A stretch of DNA of 64,000 nucleotides, from positions 231,662 through 295,661 of the forward strand of contig CACGLH010000002.1 in NCBI GenBank assembly GCA_902573735.1, read 5' to 3'. Numbering within the stretch: the stretch's first letter is position 1; every line of letters starts with the position of its first letter. Below, piece after piece: positions 36,624 to 46,022 of the stretch. Below the pieces are notes generated by a model. That model worked only from the letters and a program-made list of their open reading frames with translations, had not been told where the DNA came from and ran no database searches. A program made the position numbers and the translations under genes. Source of the stretch: an uncultured Alphaproteobacteria bacterium. Its GTDB lineage: Bacteria; Pseudomonadota; Alphaproteobacteria; Rhodobacterales; Rhodobacteraceae.

Positions 36624-37274
36624 TTAAATCTTATTTGAGCTAATTATTTTAAAAAAGAATAAAGCTAATAATCCGCCTACAAACTGACAAAAAATAAAAG
36701 GGAAAGTATCCCCATAGTTAATACCTGAAAATGTATCACTTAAAGTTCTAGCGATTGTAACTGCTGGATTAGCAAAACTAGTTGATGAGGTAAACCAATA
36801 TGCTGAGGTTATATATAAGCCTACTAAAATTGGAATTTTGTCTGGATTATATTTTTCACTCATTAAAATAACAAAAATAAGGCCAAAAGTTGCTAAAATT
36901 TCTGAAGAATACTGTGGAATGCCAGTCCTGATATTAGATGATAGCTGCAGTATCTCTAGTTCAAATATATAATGTATCGTCCAAACTCCTAAAATGCCTC
37001 CCAAAATTTGAACAATAATGAAAAAGATTGTTTGATTAAATTTAATTTTGTTCCTTAAATACATAATTATTGAAACTACAGGATTAAAATGAGCTCCTGA
37101 GATATTTATAAAAATGCTTATAAAAACTATCAAAGTAGCTCCTGTAGCAATTGCATTTGCTAAAAGGGCAATTGCATCATTTCCCATAGATAACCTTTCT
37201 GCCATTATTCCTGATCCAACCACTGTGGATAAAAGAAAATAGGTACCTATAAATTCAGCAAAATATTTTTTCAT
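36624..37274 (-). CDS. Aquaporin/MIP family channel
   Basis: 216 residues with six membrane helices and the two half-helix boxes: HFNPVVS (NPV instead of NPA in the first) and FANPAVTIARTLSDTF in the second, whose Arg lines the pore. The altered first box and small residues suggest a broader pore than a strict water channel. Substrate unknown. It is a single gene beside the phnCDE block. Confidence 0.87.
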   Translation of the reverse strand: MKKYFAEFIGTYFLLSTVVGSGIMAERLSMGNDAIALLANAIATGATLIVFISIFINISGAHFNPVVSIIMYLRNKIKFNQTIFFIIVQILGGILGVWTIHYIFELEILQLSSNIRTGIPQYSSEILATFGLIFVILMSEKYNPDKIPILVGLYITSAYWFTSSTSFANPAVTIARTLSDTFSGINYGDTFPFIFCQFVGGLLALFFFKIISSNKI

Positions 37275-37421
37275 ATTCAGATACTGTAAAAAAACATAAA
37301 AAAAAGAAAGTTTTTTTTAAATAGCAACCTTTAAGAGTGTTGGATATAACAATCATGACACCCACACCTAAGACATATCATTGATGGCACCCCAAAACCA
37401 AAGCCTATTATTATTCAATAT

Positions 37422-38729
37422 TCAATTGTTAAGTGAACCTTTGATTAATCGCTGACGCAATTTCCCTGATAGCCAATCAGTAGCTGTGACGAGTAATATT
37501 ATCAATATAATGTAATAAGTAACTTCTTCCCAGTTACTTTGAGTAATAATTGCCTGAGTAAGCATCAAGCCTATACCCCCGCCTACCATCGCACCGATGA
37601 CAGTTGCACCACGAATATTTGATTCGAAGTAATATAAAATTTGACTTAGCAAAACTGGGGTAATTTGGGGAATAACGCCGAAACGATAGCGTTGAATATT
37701 TCGTGCTCCAGTTGATTGTACTCCGTCTATCTGTTTTTTATCTACATTTTCTATTGCCTCTGAAAATAGCTTTCCAAATGTTCCTGTGTCAGTAACTACC
37801 ATAGCTAAGGCTCCTGTTAGTGGTCCCGGTCCGAAAGCTCGTGCTAAGATTATCGTCCATAGCAAATGATCTAAGCCTCTGGTAAAATCAAAAATACGAC
37901 GGAAGAAAAACCTGACGGGTGCTAAGGGCGTAATGTTTTTTGCTGCCAAGAACGCAAGAGGGAATGCTACCAAGGCAGCTCCAAATGTTCCCAAAAAAGC
38001 CATTAGGATAGTTTCACCTATCGCCCAAGCAACATCGCTGTGTCTCCACATCTTATTATACCAAAAGTCTGTCATTATCTTTGGTAGCTCGCCATTAAAT
38101 GCTAGTGAGGTTAATTCAGATATACTTTTCCCATGATATTGGCTGTCCAGTGTAAAGAAGAATAATTCCCAGCCATAAAAATATCTGAATACTTCTGTAC
38201 GATTTCGGGTAATTGTGAGGCGACCTGCTTCTGTTGTAATAGTAACTCGGTTTTTTGACTGATTTATCCATTCTGGCAACGGCCCATTGGGGTATTCCGC
38301 CTCTACACCACCTAAACCGGGTTCAGCCCAAATTCTACCGTAATTAGGTACCTCATATACAACATCTTTTTCACCAAAATAGATCAAATGCCCGTTGCCG
38401 AGATTTATTTTACTTGTGCTACCTAATTCTATCCATTCCGGTGCTTCTCCCGATGGATATCTACCTTTTTTTTCACCTTCAATTGAGATAGAAATATCGC
38501 CTTTTCGGTTATCACGAGTAACATGCACTTTATGGCTATACATGTCCCCAACTAAGCTTTTTGCGTTTTTTAGGGACCCTCGCTCACTCAGGCCTAAGAT
38601 ATCGAAGGAAATAAAAACATACGTGAAGTATGCTAAAATAGCTATTGGAATACCAAATGCCCAAGCACGTTTAAAATAAAAAAGCTTGTTAACATTCGAT
38701 TTGAGGGTCTCTATATTATTTGTACTCAT
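37422..38729 (-). CDS. phnE: Phosphonate ABC transporter permease PhnE (second, with large insertion)
   Basis: 435 residues, well above the usual 260-290. The C-terminal two thirds are PhnE permease (FARGLDHLLW-like FTRGLDHLLWTIILARAFGPGPL and the EAA-like ENVDKKQIDGVQSTGA). After helix 1 there is a soluble insertion of about residues 65-180 with an internal duplication: YPSGEAPEWI at 91-100 and YPNGPLPEWI at 146-155. It overlaps the preceding phnE by four bases. The base composition is richer in G+C than the flanking regions. Confidence 0.92.
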   Translation of the reverse strand: MSTNNIETLKSNVNKLFYFKRAWAFGIPIAILAYFTYVFISFDILGLSERGSLKNAKSLVGDMYSHKVHVTRDNRKGDISISIEGEKKGRYPSGEAPEWIELGSTSKINLGNGHLIYFGEKDVVYEVPNYGRIWAEPGLGGVEAEYPNGPLPEWINQSKNRVTITTEAGRLTITRNRTEVFRYFYGWELFFFTLDSQYHGKSISELTSLAFNGELPKIMTDFWYNKMWRHSDVAWAIGETILMAFLGTFGAALVAFPLAFLAAKNITPLAPVRFFFRRIFDFTRGLDHLLWTIILARAFGPGPLTGALAMVVTDTGTFGKLFSEAIENVDKKQIDGVQSTGARNIQRYRFGVIPQITPVLLSQILYYFESNIRGATVIGAMVGGGIGLMLTQAIITQSNWEEVTYYIILIILLVTATDWLSGKLRQRLIKGSLNN

Positions 38730-39595
38730 AGCAAGCCCTCAGATTTTTTCCCGTGTGTCAAACGATCTCGAAATATACCAGACAGCTGATCAACAATAAC
38801 AATGGTTACAAATAAAAGTATGAAAATAGCTCCAGCTTCGTCATACCGACCTTTACCCCACGAGATAGCATTTTTTAAATCATACCCAATTCCACCGGCA
38901 CCAACAAAACCTAGAATAGCAGATATACGAATGTTGATTTCAAACCGTAATAGGGCATAACTAAAATAGTTTGGAGATACTTGAGGGAGGATGCCGAGTA
39001 GCATTTTTTGCATCCAACTAGCACCCACTGAGGATAATCCATCAAGGGGTTGAAGTGATGCATTTTCGTTGACTTCTGAAAATAATTTTCCAAGCGCTCC
39101 TGTCGTATGAAAGGTAATGGCAATCATGGCGGGGACCGGGCCACCACCAAGTATAAAAATTAATATAAGTGCTATCACAAAATCAGGAATGGCTCTCATT
39201 ATATCTAAGGTACGTCTAAAAACAGGAATGAGCCGAGGCCACTTAGCCATGCCCTGTGTGGCGAGCATTGACAAAAATATAGCGAATATTGATGCTGCCA
39301 AAGTTGCCGCAGCGGCGATGTTAATCGTCTCTATTAAGGATGGAAAGAACTTTACAAAAAGGCCAGGAATTTTTTCTATTTTTTCACTAGCTTCTAAAAT
39401 CACTTCTCTGGGAAAGTCGAAGATACTTGTAATACCCGCCCAAAAGCTGCCTGCATTTCTATCGTCTACAACATTAAAGCCGGATATCATAAGAACGATA
39501 AAAACGCCAAGTAGAATAGCGCTATATGTGCGGCGTTTTTTTATAAGCTCGAAATATTCTGCTTCGTATTTTTGAGTTGAGGTTATTTCAGACAT
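38726..39595 (-). CDS. phnE: Phosphonate ABC transporter permease PhnE (first)
   Basis: 289 residues of normal PhnE length: ATLAASIFAIFLSMLATQGMAK, FRRTLDIMRAIPDFVIALILIFILGGGPVPAMIAI (several adjoining motifs) and the EAA loop ENASLQPLDGLSSVGAS. It forms a heterodimer with the longer permease. A stable hairpin separates it from phnD. Confidence 0.93.
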   Translation of the reverse strand: MSEITSTQKYEAEYFELIKKRRTYSAILLGVFIVLMISGFNVVDDRNAGSFWAGITSIFDFPREVILEASEKIEKIPGLFVKFFPSLIETINIAAAATLAASIFAIFLSMLATQGMAKWPRLIPVFRRTLDIMRAIPDFVIALILIFILGGGPVPAMIAITFHTTGALGKLFSEVNENASLQPLDGLSSVGASWMQKMLLGILPQVSPNYFSYALLRFEINIRISAILGFVGAGGIGYDLKNAISWGKGRYDEAGAIFILLFVTIVIVDQLSGIFRDRLTHGKKSEGLL

Positions 39596-39609
39596 TACAT
39601 TCCTAAAGA

Positions 39610-39642
39610 ATCGGTAGGCCTCATTAAAGTTGGCCTACCGAT
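39610..39642. repeat. Perfect 11-bp hairpin between phnD and phnE
   Basis: ATCGGTAGGCC and GGCCTACCGAT flank an 11-base loop. On the transcribed (minus) strand it is followed by TTCTTTAGG, not a long T run, so an mRNA-stabilising or attenuating stem downstream of the binding-protein gene is likelier than a full terminator. Confidence 0.7.
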
Positions 39643-39655
39643 AAAATTTTACTTG

Positions 39656-40564
39656 TTACTTAGATTTTAACTTACGTGCTTCCACGATGATTTCGTATGC
39701 CTCATGACCTATAGGCATAACTCCTAATCTTTCACCGGCAAACACCCCGTAAGCGCATTCAGGATCCATTGAATGTAAACTCGCTGTTAGAGCTGTAATC
39801 TTAACCTTTACGTCTGCTGGAAGATCTTTTCTTAAAACAACTGGCCCCTCTGGAATTGGCTTTGACTTCCAAATCTGGACCATATCATTCATATCTACCA
39901 GACCTGCATCTACCGCTTTCCTTAATGCACCAGCATTGTAACCGTCTTCCCAATCACCAAGCCCATCAGCCCAGGTAACACCTCCGTCTACATCGCCATT
40001 ATTTACTGCAACAATTGTCTGCTCATGGCCACCGGTAAACTTAACTTCACCAAAATAGTCACCAGAGTCCATGGTTGCACCGGTGGCTTGTGGTATTTCA
40101 ATAGATGGTATTAAGTACCCCGATGTAGAATTTGGATCACCAAAACCAAAAACTTTTCCCTTCATATCATCAAGTGACTTTATCCCGCTATCCTTTCTTG
40201 CAAAACCAACTGAGTAATAACCATAGCCACCGTCCATATTTACTGCAACTACGATTGGTTCTACTGCTTCTGGATCTGAAATATAGGTTTTAGCATAGCC
40301 TGATGCACCCAGCCAAGCCATATCAATAGTACCTCCTAAAAGACCTTGAATCACCCCATCGTAATCAGCTGGTGCAAATATTTTTGATGGGACGCCCAGC
40401 AAATCTTCAGCTTTTTGACGAAAACATTCATTATTTGTCATACGGTCTTGTGCGTTTTCACCTCCAAGGATCCCAATACGAAACTCAGATATTGAATGAC
40501 CGCCTGAAAATGCAGCGGTTGATAACACTGTAGAAGCAATAATTGCTGATAGTAATTTTTTCAT
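39656..40564 (-). CDS. phnD: Phosphonate-binding protein PhnD
   Basis: 302 residues with a signal peptide (LLSAIIASTVLSTAAFSGG). The family marks are FRIGILGGENAQDR, APADYDGVIQGLLGGTIDMAWLGASGYAK and FGDPNSTSGYLIPSIEI, whose Ser/Thr bind the phosphonate group. It supplies the PhnC/PhnE importer. Confidence 0.95.
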   Translation of the reverse strand: MKKLLSAIIASTVLSTAAFSGGHSISEFRIGILGGENAQDRMTNNECFRQKAEDLLGVPSKIFAPADYDGVIQGLLGGTIDMAWLGASGYAKTYISDPEAVEPIVVAVNMDGGYGYYSVGFARKDSGIKSLDDMKGKVFGFGDPNSTSGYLIPSIEIPQATGATMDSGDYFGEVKFTGGHEQTIVAVNNGDVDGGVTWADGLGDWEDGYNAGALRKAVDAGLVDMNDMVQIWKSKPIPEGPVVLRKDLPADVKVKITALTASLHSMDPECAYGVFAGERLGVMPIGHEAYEIIVEARKLKSK

Positions 40565-40628
40565 AGTTTATCTCCTATATTGCCCTCTGTATTTTTCATG
40601 GGCTGATTGAAATTAAACTGAAACAAGA

Positions 40629-41408
40629 TTAAGCTACTCTTATTTCAGTTGATGTTGCTGCCTCGGAAAAATCCGAGCCAGCACCATACACTTTGCGGGC
40701 TACTTCTGTTGTTAGTTCAGAAGGTGTCCCGTCAAAAACTAAATGGCCATTTCGCATGCCAATCACACGATCACAGTATTTTCTCGCAGTATCTAAGGTG
40801 TGAAGGTTCGCAATCACAGTTCGTCCATCTTCGTCATGTATGCGGCGAAGAGTTTCCATAACGATTTGGGCATTCATTGGATCTAGAGAGGCAATTGGTT
40901 CATCAGCTAAGATTATTTTTGGGTCTTGCATCAGTGCTCTTGCTATCGCAACTCTTTGTTGCTGCCCACCAGAAAGAGCTTCGGCTCTTTTGGCGGCGTG
41001 CTCTGCAACTCCAAGACGACCTAAAATTTCAATGGCGGTGTTTATATCAGATTTCGGATATAAATTGAAAAATGTGGTGAAAGTAGATCTTTTATTCAAT
41101 GTTCCATGAAGCACATTGCTTACGACATCCATTCGGGGAACTAAATTGAATTGTTGAAAAATCATTGCACAATTTGATTGCCATCTTGATATTGCTGCAC
41201 CTTTTAAATCGGATATTGATAAACCTTCGAAGGAAATATTCCCGGATGTTTCTGTCTCCAATCGGTTTATCATTCGTAAAAGAGTAGATTTTCCTGCTCC
41301 AGAAGCACCAATTATGCCGAGCATTATTGGCTTCCCCACCTCTATTGAGACAGAATTGACAGCAATATTAGAACCAAATTTTTTTGTCAGGTTATTTATT
41401 TTGAGCAT
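40629..41408 (-). CDS. phnC: Phosphonate ABC transporter ATP-binding protein PhnC
   Basis: 259 residues. The Walker A is GASGAGKST (near 35-43), the signature LSGGQQQR and the Walker [33 protein letters not shown] is typical of PhnC. It is first in a phnC-D-E-E operon with a tandem Pho box about 48 bases before its start. Confidence 0.95.
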   Translation of the reverse strand: MLKINNLTKKFGSNIAVNSVSIEVGKPIMLGIIGASGAGKSTLLRMINRLETETSGNISFEGLSISDLKGAAISRWQSNCAMIFQQFNLVPRMDVVSNVLHGTLNKRSTFTTFFNLYPKSDINTAIEILGRLGVAEHAAKRAEALSGGQQQRVAIARALMQDPKIILADEPIASLDPMNAQIVMETLRRIHDEDGRTVIANLHTLDTARKYCDRVIGMRNGHLVFDGTPSELTTEVARKVYGAGSDFSEAATSTEIRVA

Positions 41409-41886
41409 TATACCCTCTTTTTTCTCTTGGGATAGCTCAACGATGTTGTGTTTTTATGAAAATTTTGTAAAAATTGCATGACATCTTGACGACGTTTTTT
41501 TGTTCATTTTTCACTTGAATACAAGGCATCCGCAGACAGGAAAATATAGTCTTTTATAGAAACTCATATAGGGTGTTTGGAATGTTAACAAAATGCAACT
41601 TTGAAATTGGCCTATAAACACGTTTTTTCGCAAAATTCAAATACGATGCTCTTAAATATTATAGATGTGTAGAAATAATTTGTGGAACGCTAAAAACTGA
41701 ATATTATATAAAATTTTTGCCAATCTTTATTAATAAAATTGTCTGGTTCAAATCATTGGTCAATGTTTAATATTTTTGCTTTTATTTTGAGACCTACTTC
41801 TGCTTGGGATTAGTTTTTTTAAAATGATTTATTGAAAACCTTACACATAATATTTTGATAGATCTCCTTTAGTTCTTGGAATAAAA
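41409..41886. other. Non-coding stretch upstream of phnC
   Basis: 478 bases. The first part holds the phnC ribosome site (GAGGG) and the tandem Pho box. I see nothing convincing from about 41500 to 41886; a GGTTCAAATC string near 41749 looks like a tRNA T-loop but lacks the matching stems. Confidence 0.5.
41456..41484 (-). promoter_or_regulatory. Tandem Pho box upstream of phnC
   Basis: On the minus strand three 7-mers follow each other with 4-base spacers: ATGTCAT (41484-41478), TTTTTAC (41473-41467) and TTTTCAT (41462-41456). The first and last match the half-site CTGTCAT at six and five of seven bases; the middle is weak. All are in 11-bp phase and aim at phnC. Confidence 0.65.
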
Positions 41887-42111
41887 TTAATGGAGAATAT
41901 CATTTTGCTCCCCTTTATCGAGTTCAAAGTAGGCCAATTCTTCTGGAAATCTATCACCATAAAGAAACCCATATTCATCTGGTCTTTCGTTTTGAAATTT
42001 CGAGTAACAATCGCATAAATATTGAAAGTATTCCGCTGAAGTACAATACTCTATGTCTTCATTTAACTGCTCGTTATTTACAACCCTTAACAAAGAATAG
42101 TTTTTTTTCAT
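41887..42111 (-). CDS. Hypothetical small protein
   Basis: 74 residues from ATG 42111, supported by a GAGG ribosome site eight bases upstream; an ATG at 42138 has none. It is acidic (many Glu/Asp), with YFQYLCDCYSKFQNERPDEYGFLYGD and ends in NDILH. No membrane segment or known domain recognised. It is single, between the phnC upstream region and a decayed gene. Confidence 0.5.
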   Translation of the reverse strand: MKKNYSLLRVVNNEQLNEDIEYCTSAEYFQYLCDCYSKFQNERPDEYGFLYGDRFPEELAYFELDKGEQNDILH

Positions 42112-42318
42112 TAAAATTGCCTCATTTATATAATTCATTTCTACTAATGTTTATTTACGTATCATTAAAATATTACAAAAATGCGACTATCAAAAAAAGC
42201 CTTTATTTGCTTTCTTTTGAAACTGATTATTTTCAAAAAAAGGATTCCACAAAACTTTCCACTTTCCAACTTTTTTCCATTTCGAAAGTTGACATTAGCA
42301 TTGACTCGACTTGAATTA

Positions 42319-42429
42319 GAAGCTTAGTTACTCTGTTGGGTTGTTCCTTTAATGCTTCTAGCTGGATTTATCACTTCACTTCCTTATAATTATTGGAGAC
42401 TTAAAGCTTCAGGAAAGTCTTGCCATTAA
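42319..42429 (+). pseudogene. Decayed C-terminal copy of the DUF4396 gene
   Basis: From 42337 the frame reads 30 codons then TAA, matching the last 30 residues of the DUF4396 protein at 14081-14527 at 27 positions. The seven codons from 42319 to 42339 align codon for codon with that gene but include an in-frame TAG. Further upstream, 42280-42314 shows only weak similarity (VDISIDST against MEISMNLV) and a deletion. No start codon or intact N-terminus remains. Confidence 0.8.
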
Positions 42430-42527
42430 TATTTTTTTCTATCACAAAATAGATCCTTATTTTCATCACAATATTTTTTTTAAAAATAACCTAGTCAAAA
42501 TATTACATCTAATTATACTTTTTGATT

Positions 42528-43019
42528 ATGCTCTCAATATCTTGGATACCAATAGGAAAAAAAAATTTACTAGGAGTAAGTCAATTCCCAGGTAAAAATT
42601 TAAACAATTTTTTTGACTTAACTTTATTCGCCAAAGATCTTGAAATCATCAGTAAACAAAAGATTAAACTTATTGTTTCTTTGTTACCTGATTTAGAGTT
42701 AAATAAATTAGGATTTGATGATTTTATATGGTCTAAGGAAGAAATAGAGTATATCAAATTTCCTATAGATGATTTTGGTATACCATCAAATAATAAGTTT
42801 GATGAATTAAAAGAATTAATTTCAACTATTAAAAAAAATCTAATACTTTCAAATCCTGTACTGATACATTGCAATGGTGGAAAAGGACGATCTGGAATGA
42901 TTGCTGCTTTAGTTTTAAAAGCCATGAAAGAAAAAGATACTGTAAAAAAGGTAAGAGAAAACGTAGTTGGAGCTATAGAGACTGAAGAACAAGAAACCTT
43001 TGTAGAAAATTGGATTTAA
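42528..43019 (+). CDS. Dual-specificity/tyrosine phosphatase-like protein
   Basis: 163 residues from ATG 42528. The signature HCNGGKGRSG (C-X5-R) holds the catalytic Cys and Arg. IVSLLPDLELNKLG and PIDDFGIPS supply a likely general acid Asp in the position used by CDKN3-like and related bacterial enzymes. Substrate may be protein, lipid or nucleotide. It converges with chrA, overlapping its stop by four bases. Confidence 0.82.
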   Translation: MLSISWIPIGKKNLLGVSQFPGKNLNNFFDLTLFAKDLEIISKQKIKLIVSLLPDLELNKLGFDDFIWSKEEIEYIKFPIDDFGIPSNNKFDELKELISTIKKNLILSNPVLIHCNGGKGRSGMIAALVLKAMKEKDTVKKVRENVVGAIETEEQETFVENWI

Positions 43020-44248
43020 AAGCTATACATGAAATAACCAATTGGACCCATAATTAGTACACTTAGCCATGATGGAAATTTTAAAAATGCTATCAGTAAA
43101 GTGCTAATTATAATGAGTAAAATACCATTTATATTTCCTAAATAATTACTCAACAATATATCAACAAAAGTTAAACATAATAATCCAACGACTGATGCGT
43201 TAACACCGTGAATCCCACTATAAACCCAATTAAATTTCATTAATCTATCCCAATAATTAATTGCTAATGTAGCTATAATTAAACCAGGAAAAAAAATAAA
43301 AATAAGTGAAGCTATTCCCAAAAACAAAGCATGGTATATCCCATTAGATGCTCCAATCACCGTTCCTATATATGACGCAAAAGTAAATAAAGGTCCTGGC
43401 AAAGCCTGAGCTAATCCATAACCACCATTAAATAATTCTTTACTTATTAGTTTATTAAAAACAAATTCCTTTTCTAAGTAAGGCAAAACAACATGACCAC
43501 CACCAAAAACCAATGAGCCACTTTTATAAAGTCCACTAAAAATTTGGAGATATAAAATGTCGTAATATACATTGATTATAGGGAGTAAAATTAGAAAGAT
43601 AATTGAAACTAACATAAATATTAAAAGTAAAAGGTTTAAATTTTTTTTTGAAATTATTATTTTCACAATATGAGGTTTTGTATCTTTAGTTGCTTTATCT
43701 TTTAAATTAAAAAAAACGCCTAAGACAAAACCAAGAGATATTATAATTACTTGTTCAAAAGGAAATTCCCAAATTAAAAGTGTGAAGAATGAAATAAAGA
43801 ATATTAATAATCTTTTTATTTCAAAACAAAAATTTTTACCCATATTAATCAATGCTGCTGCAATTATTGGTATTGCCACGCTTGCCAAACCGTAGAGAAA
43901 CTTCACAGCTTCATTCATTCCGTTCGTATTGGTATAACTTACTATTATTAAAGCACTTAAAATCATTAAAAAAGCTGACGGAATAGTAAAACCAAGCCAA
44001 GCTGCTAATCCACCCCAATAGCTACCATTCTGAAGACCAATCAGGAAACCCACCTGACTAGAACTTGGACCTGGCAGAAATTGACTTAATGACACAAATT
44101 CCATGAATTTTTTTTCAGACAACCATTTTTTCCTTTTAACAAAGTTCTCTTGAAAAAAACCAATATGTGCAGTTGGCCCACCGAATGAATAAAGGCCAAG
44201 GATAAAAAACTCACTAAATATTTTATAAAATGAAAACTCTTTTTGCAT
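43016..44248 (-). CDS. chrA: ChrA family chromate transporter
   Basis: 410 residues built of two homologous halves. The first has LYSFGGPTAHIGFFQENFVKRKKWLSEKKFMEFVSLSQFLPGPSSSQVGFLIG (motif pieces in order); the second has GSLVFGGGHVVLPYLEKEFV and ALPGPLFTFASYIG. This is the long two-domain ChrA that exports chromate. No chromate regulator is nearby, so the physiological substrate in this organism is uncertain. Confidence 0.92.
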   Translation of the reverse strand: MQKEFSFYKIFSEFFILGLYSFGGPTAHIGFFQENFVKRKKWLSEKKFMEFVSLSQFLPGPSSSQVGFLIGLQNGSYWGGLAAWLGFTIPSAFLMILSALIIVSYTNTNGMNEAVKFLYGLASVAIPIIAAALINMGKNFCFEIKRLLIFFISFFTLLIWEFPFEQVIIISLGFVLGVFFNLKDKATKDTKPHIVKIIISKKNLNLLLLIFMLVSIIFLILLPIINVYYDILYLQIFSGLYKSGSLVFGGGHVVLPYLEKEFVFNKLISKELFNGGYGLAQALPGPLFTFASYIGTVIGASNGIYHALFLGIASLIFIFFPGLIIATLAINYWDRLMKFNWVYSGIHGVNASVVGLLCLTFVDILLSNYLGNINGILLIIISTLLIAFLKFPSWLSVLIMGPIGYFMYSF

Positions 44249-44380
44249 TTATTTAAAAGTAAATTTTGTCTCTGATAAAATAAAACAAGTTATTATAACA
44301 TCTTATTGTAATTATAATTTAAATCTTTTAATCAAATACTATTAAACTTTAATTTTATATATATTAAATGGATTTATATT

Positions 44381-45298
44381 ATGAAGCCTAGTGTTTTTTC
44401 CTTAGGTGGAAATTTTTACAAAGGGAATTTGCATACCCATTCTAATAAATCTGATGGCAAGTTGGATCCTAAAGAAGTTTGCCTTCGATATAAAAATGCA
44501 GGATATGATTTTATATCACTTACAGATCATTTGATTGGTAAATATGATTATCCTATCGTCGATACTTCTGATTGCCAGGATGATAAATTTACTACTTTAA
44601 TTGGTGCAGAAATTCATACTGGAGCAATGTCTAATGGTGAACTTTGGCATATGGTTGCGGTTGGACTGCCCTTGGATTTCACACCCCCAGATGTTTGGGA
44701 TTTCAATTTTGTAGAAGGAATGGAAACAGCTAATGACGCAGCTCAAAGATGTATGGATTCTGGGGCCTTTGTTACAATTGCTCACCCTCAGTGGTCAGGA
44801 GTCACCTTAAAGGATGCATTATCTATAAAAAACGTTGATGCTGTTGAATGTTATAATCATGGCTCTGCCTTTCAAGAAAGAGGTGATGGTTTCGCTATTT
44901 TAGATTCACTTTTAAATAACGGAAGAAAATTAAACATAATGGCGACTGATGATGCTCACTTTAAAGTTCGAGATTATTTTGGTGCATGGGTTATGGTAAA
45001 ATGTGATGAAAATTCACCAGATAAAATCTTAGAAGGATTAAAACTTGGAAATTACTATTGTTCACAAGGTCCAATAATAGAAGATATTATAATAGATAAT
45101 GGCTCGGTCCATGTTGCTTCTTCTCCAATTGAAAGGTTAGTTATATGTGGGGAAGGTACTGCCTCAAAATACATAATTTGTGATAATAATAATCGAAATG
45201 AAATTCCATTTGGCAGATGTGAGGGAAGTCCTTGGATCAGGGTTACTATAATAGATCAAAAAGGAAATCGCGCATGGACCAATCCAATTTGGTTATAA
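44381..45298 (+). CDS. PHP-domain phosphoesterase
   Basis: 305 residues. PHP metal motifs are in order: NLHTHSNKSDG (near 18-28), FISLTDH (near 47-53), a late HPQWSG, and ATDDAHF near 189-195. The C-terminal 80 residues look like a separate beta-rich domain. Phosphodiester or sugar-phosphate hydrolysis is expected; the substrate is unknown. It diverges from chrA and converges with phoB. Confidence 0.85.
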   Translation: MKPSVFSLGGNFYKGNLHTHSNKSDGKLDPKEVCLRYKNAGYDFISLTDHLIGKYDYPIVDTSDCQDDKFTTLIGAEIHTGAMSNGELWHMVAVGLPLDFTPPDVWDFNFVEGMETANDAAQRCMDSGAFVTIAHPQWSGVTLKDALSIKNVDAVECYNHGSAFQERGDGFAILDSLLNNGRKLNIMATDDAHFKVRDYFGAWVMVKCDENSPDKILEGLKLGNYYCSQGPIIEDIIIDNGSVHVASSPIERLVICGEGTASKYIICDNNNRNEIPFGRCEGSPWIRVTIIDQKGNRAWTNPIWL

Positions 45299-45307
45299 TT
45301 TTCAAAA

Positions 45308-46006
45308 TTATTTTTTCTTATACGTTTCATCTAGAGAATAACCAACTCCGTGTACTGTTCTAATAGGATCTGCATCCTTACCTCTATTCAAGGCTTTTCT
45401 TAAGCGACCTATATGAACATCTACTGTTCTTTCTTCTACATAAATTTCCTTACCCCAAATAATATCTAACAATTGAGACCTATCGTAAACTCTTCCAGGA
45501 CGACTGATGAATAACTCAAGTAATTTATATTCCATTGGTCCTAACTTTACAGTTCTCTTTCCTCTGTTAACTCTTCTTTTTTCTGTATTTAAAGTTATAT
45601 CGTGGAAAATAATAATCTCAGTATCTTCCTGAAATTTATTCCTTTTAAGTAAAGATCTAGTCCTTGCTAATAATTCGGCAGTTGAGAAAGGTTTAGTTAA
45701 GTAATCATCAGCACCTATCTCAAAAGCCCTTAATTTATCAGGCTCTTCACTTTTTGCTGTTAACATAATTATAGGAATTTTATTAGTATTTTTATTAATT
45801 TTTAATTGTCTTATAATTTCAATTCCTGAAATATTAGGTAACATCCAATCAAGTAAGATTAGATCAGGAATATTGTCTCTAATTTGATAAACTACTTCTT
45901 CTCCGTCACTTATAGTGTCAATTTTAAAACCCTCTTTTTTGAAATTATAAGTAATTAGTTGTTGCAGAGATTTATCATCTTCAACTAAAAGAATTTTTTT
46001 TTTCAT
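45308..46006 (-). CDS. phoB: PhoB phosphate response regulator
   Basis: 232 residues. The receiver domain has acidic DD near residues 9-10, the phosphorylated Asp in LLDWMLP, and the Lys in YLTKPF. The winged-helix OmpR-type output domain ends RTVHGVGYSLDE. It would bind the CTGTCAT-type repeats upstream of phnG, phnC, pstS and gap. It is last in the pst operon. Confidence 0.95.
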   Translation of the reverse strand: MKKKILLVEDDKSLQQLITYNFKKEGFKIDTISDGEEVVYQIRDNIPDLILLDWMLPNISGIEIIRQLKINKNTNKIPIIMLTAKSEEPDKLRAFEIGADDYLTKPFSTAELLARTRSLLKRNKFQEDTEIIIFHDITLNTEKRRVNRGKRTVKLGPMEYKLLELFISRPGRVYDRSQLLDIIWGKEIYVEERTVDVHIGRLRKALNRGKDADPIRTVHGVGYSLDETYKKK

Positions 46007-46022
46007 ATTTTACAATCCATAA

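Noticed and set aside
39117..39575. A 152-codon plus-strand frame within phnE
   Set aside because: It is the shadow of the well-supported PhnE coding strand in a G+C-richer segment that makes long antisense frames common.
41745..41765. tRNA-like T-loop string GGTTCAAATC
   Set aside because: No complementary T stem, anticodon arm or acceptor stem can be drawn around it.
42117..42314. A 65-codon plus-strand frame
   Set aside because: It ends in the decayed upstream part of the DUF4396 remnant and lacks any motif; it is more likely an accidental frame.
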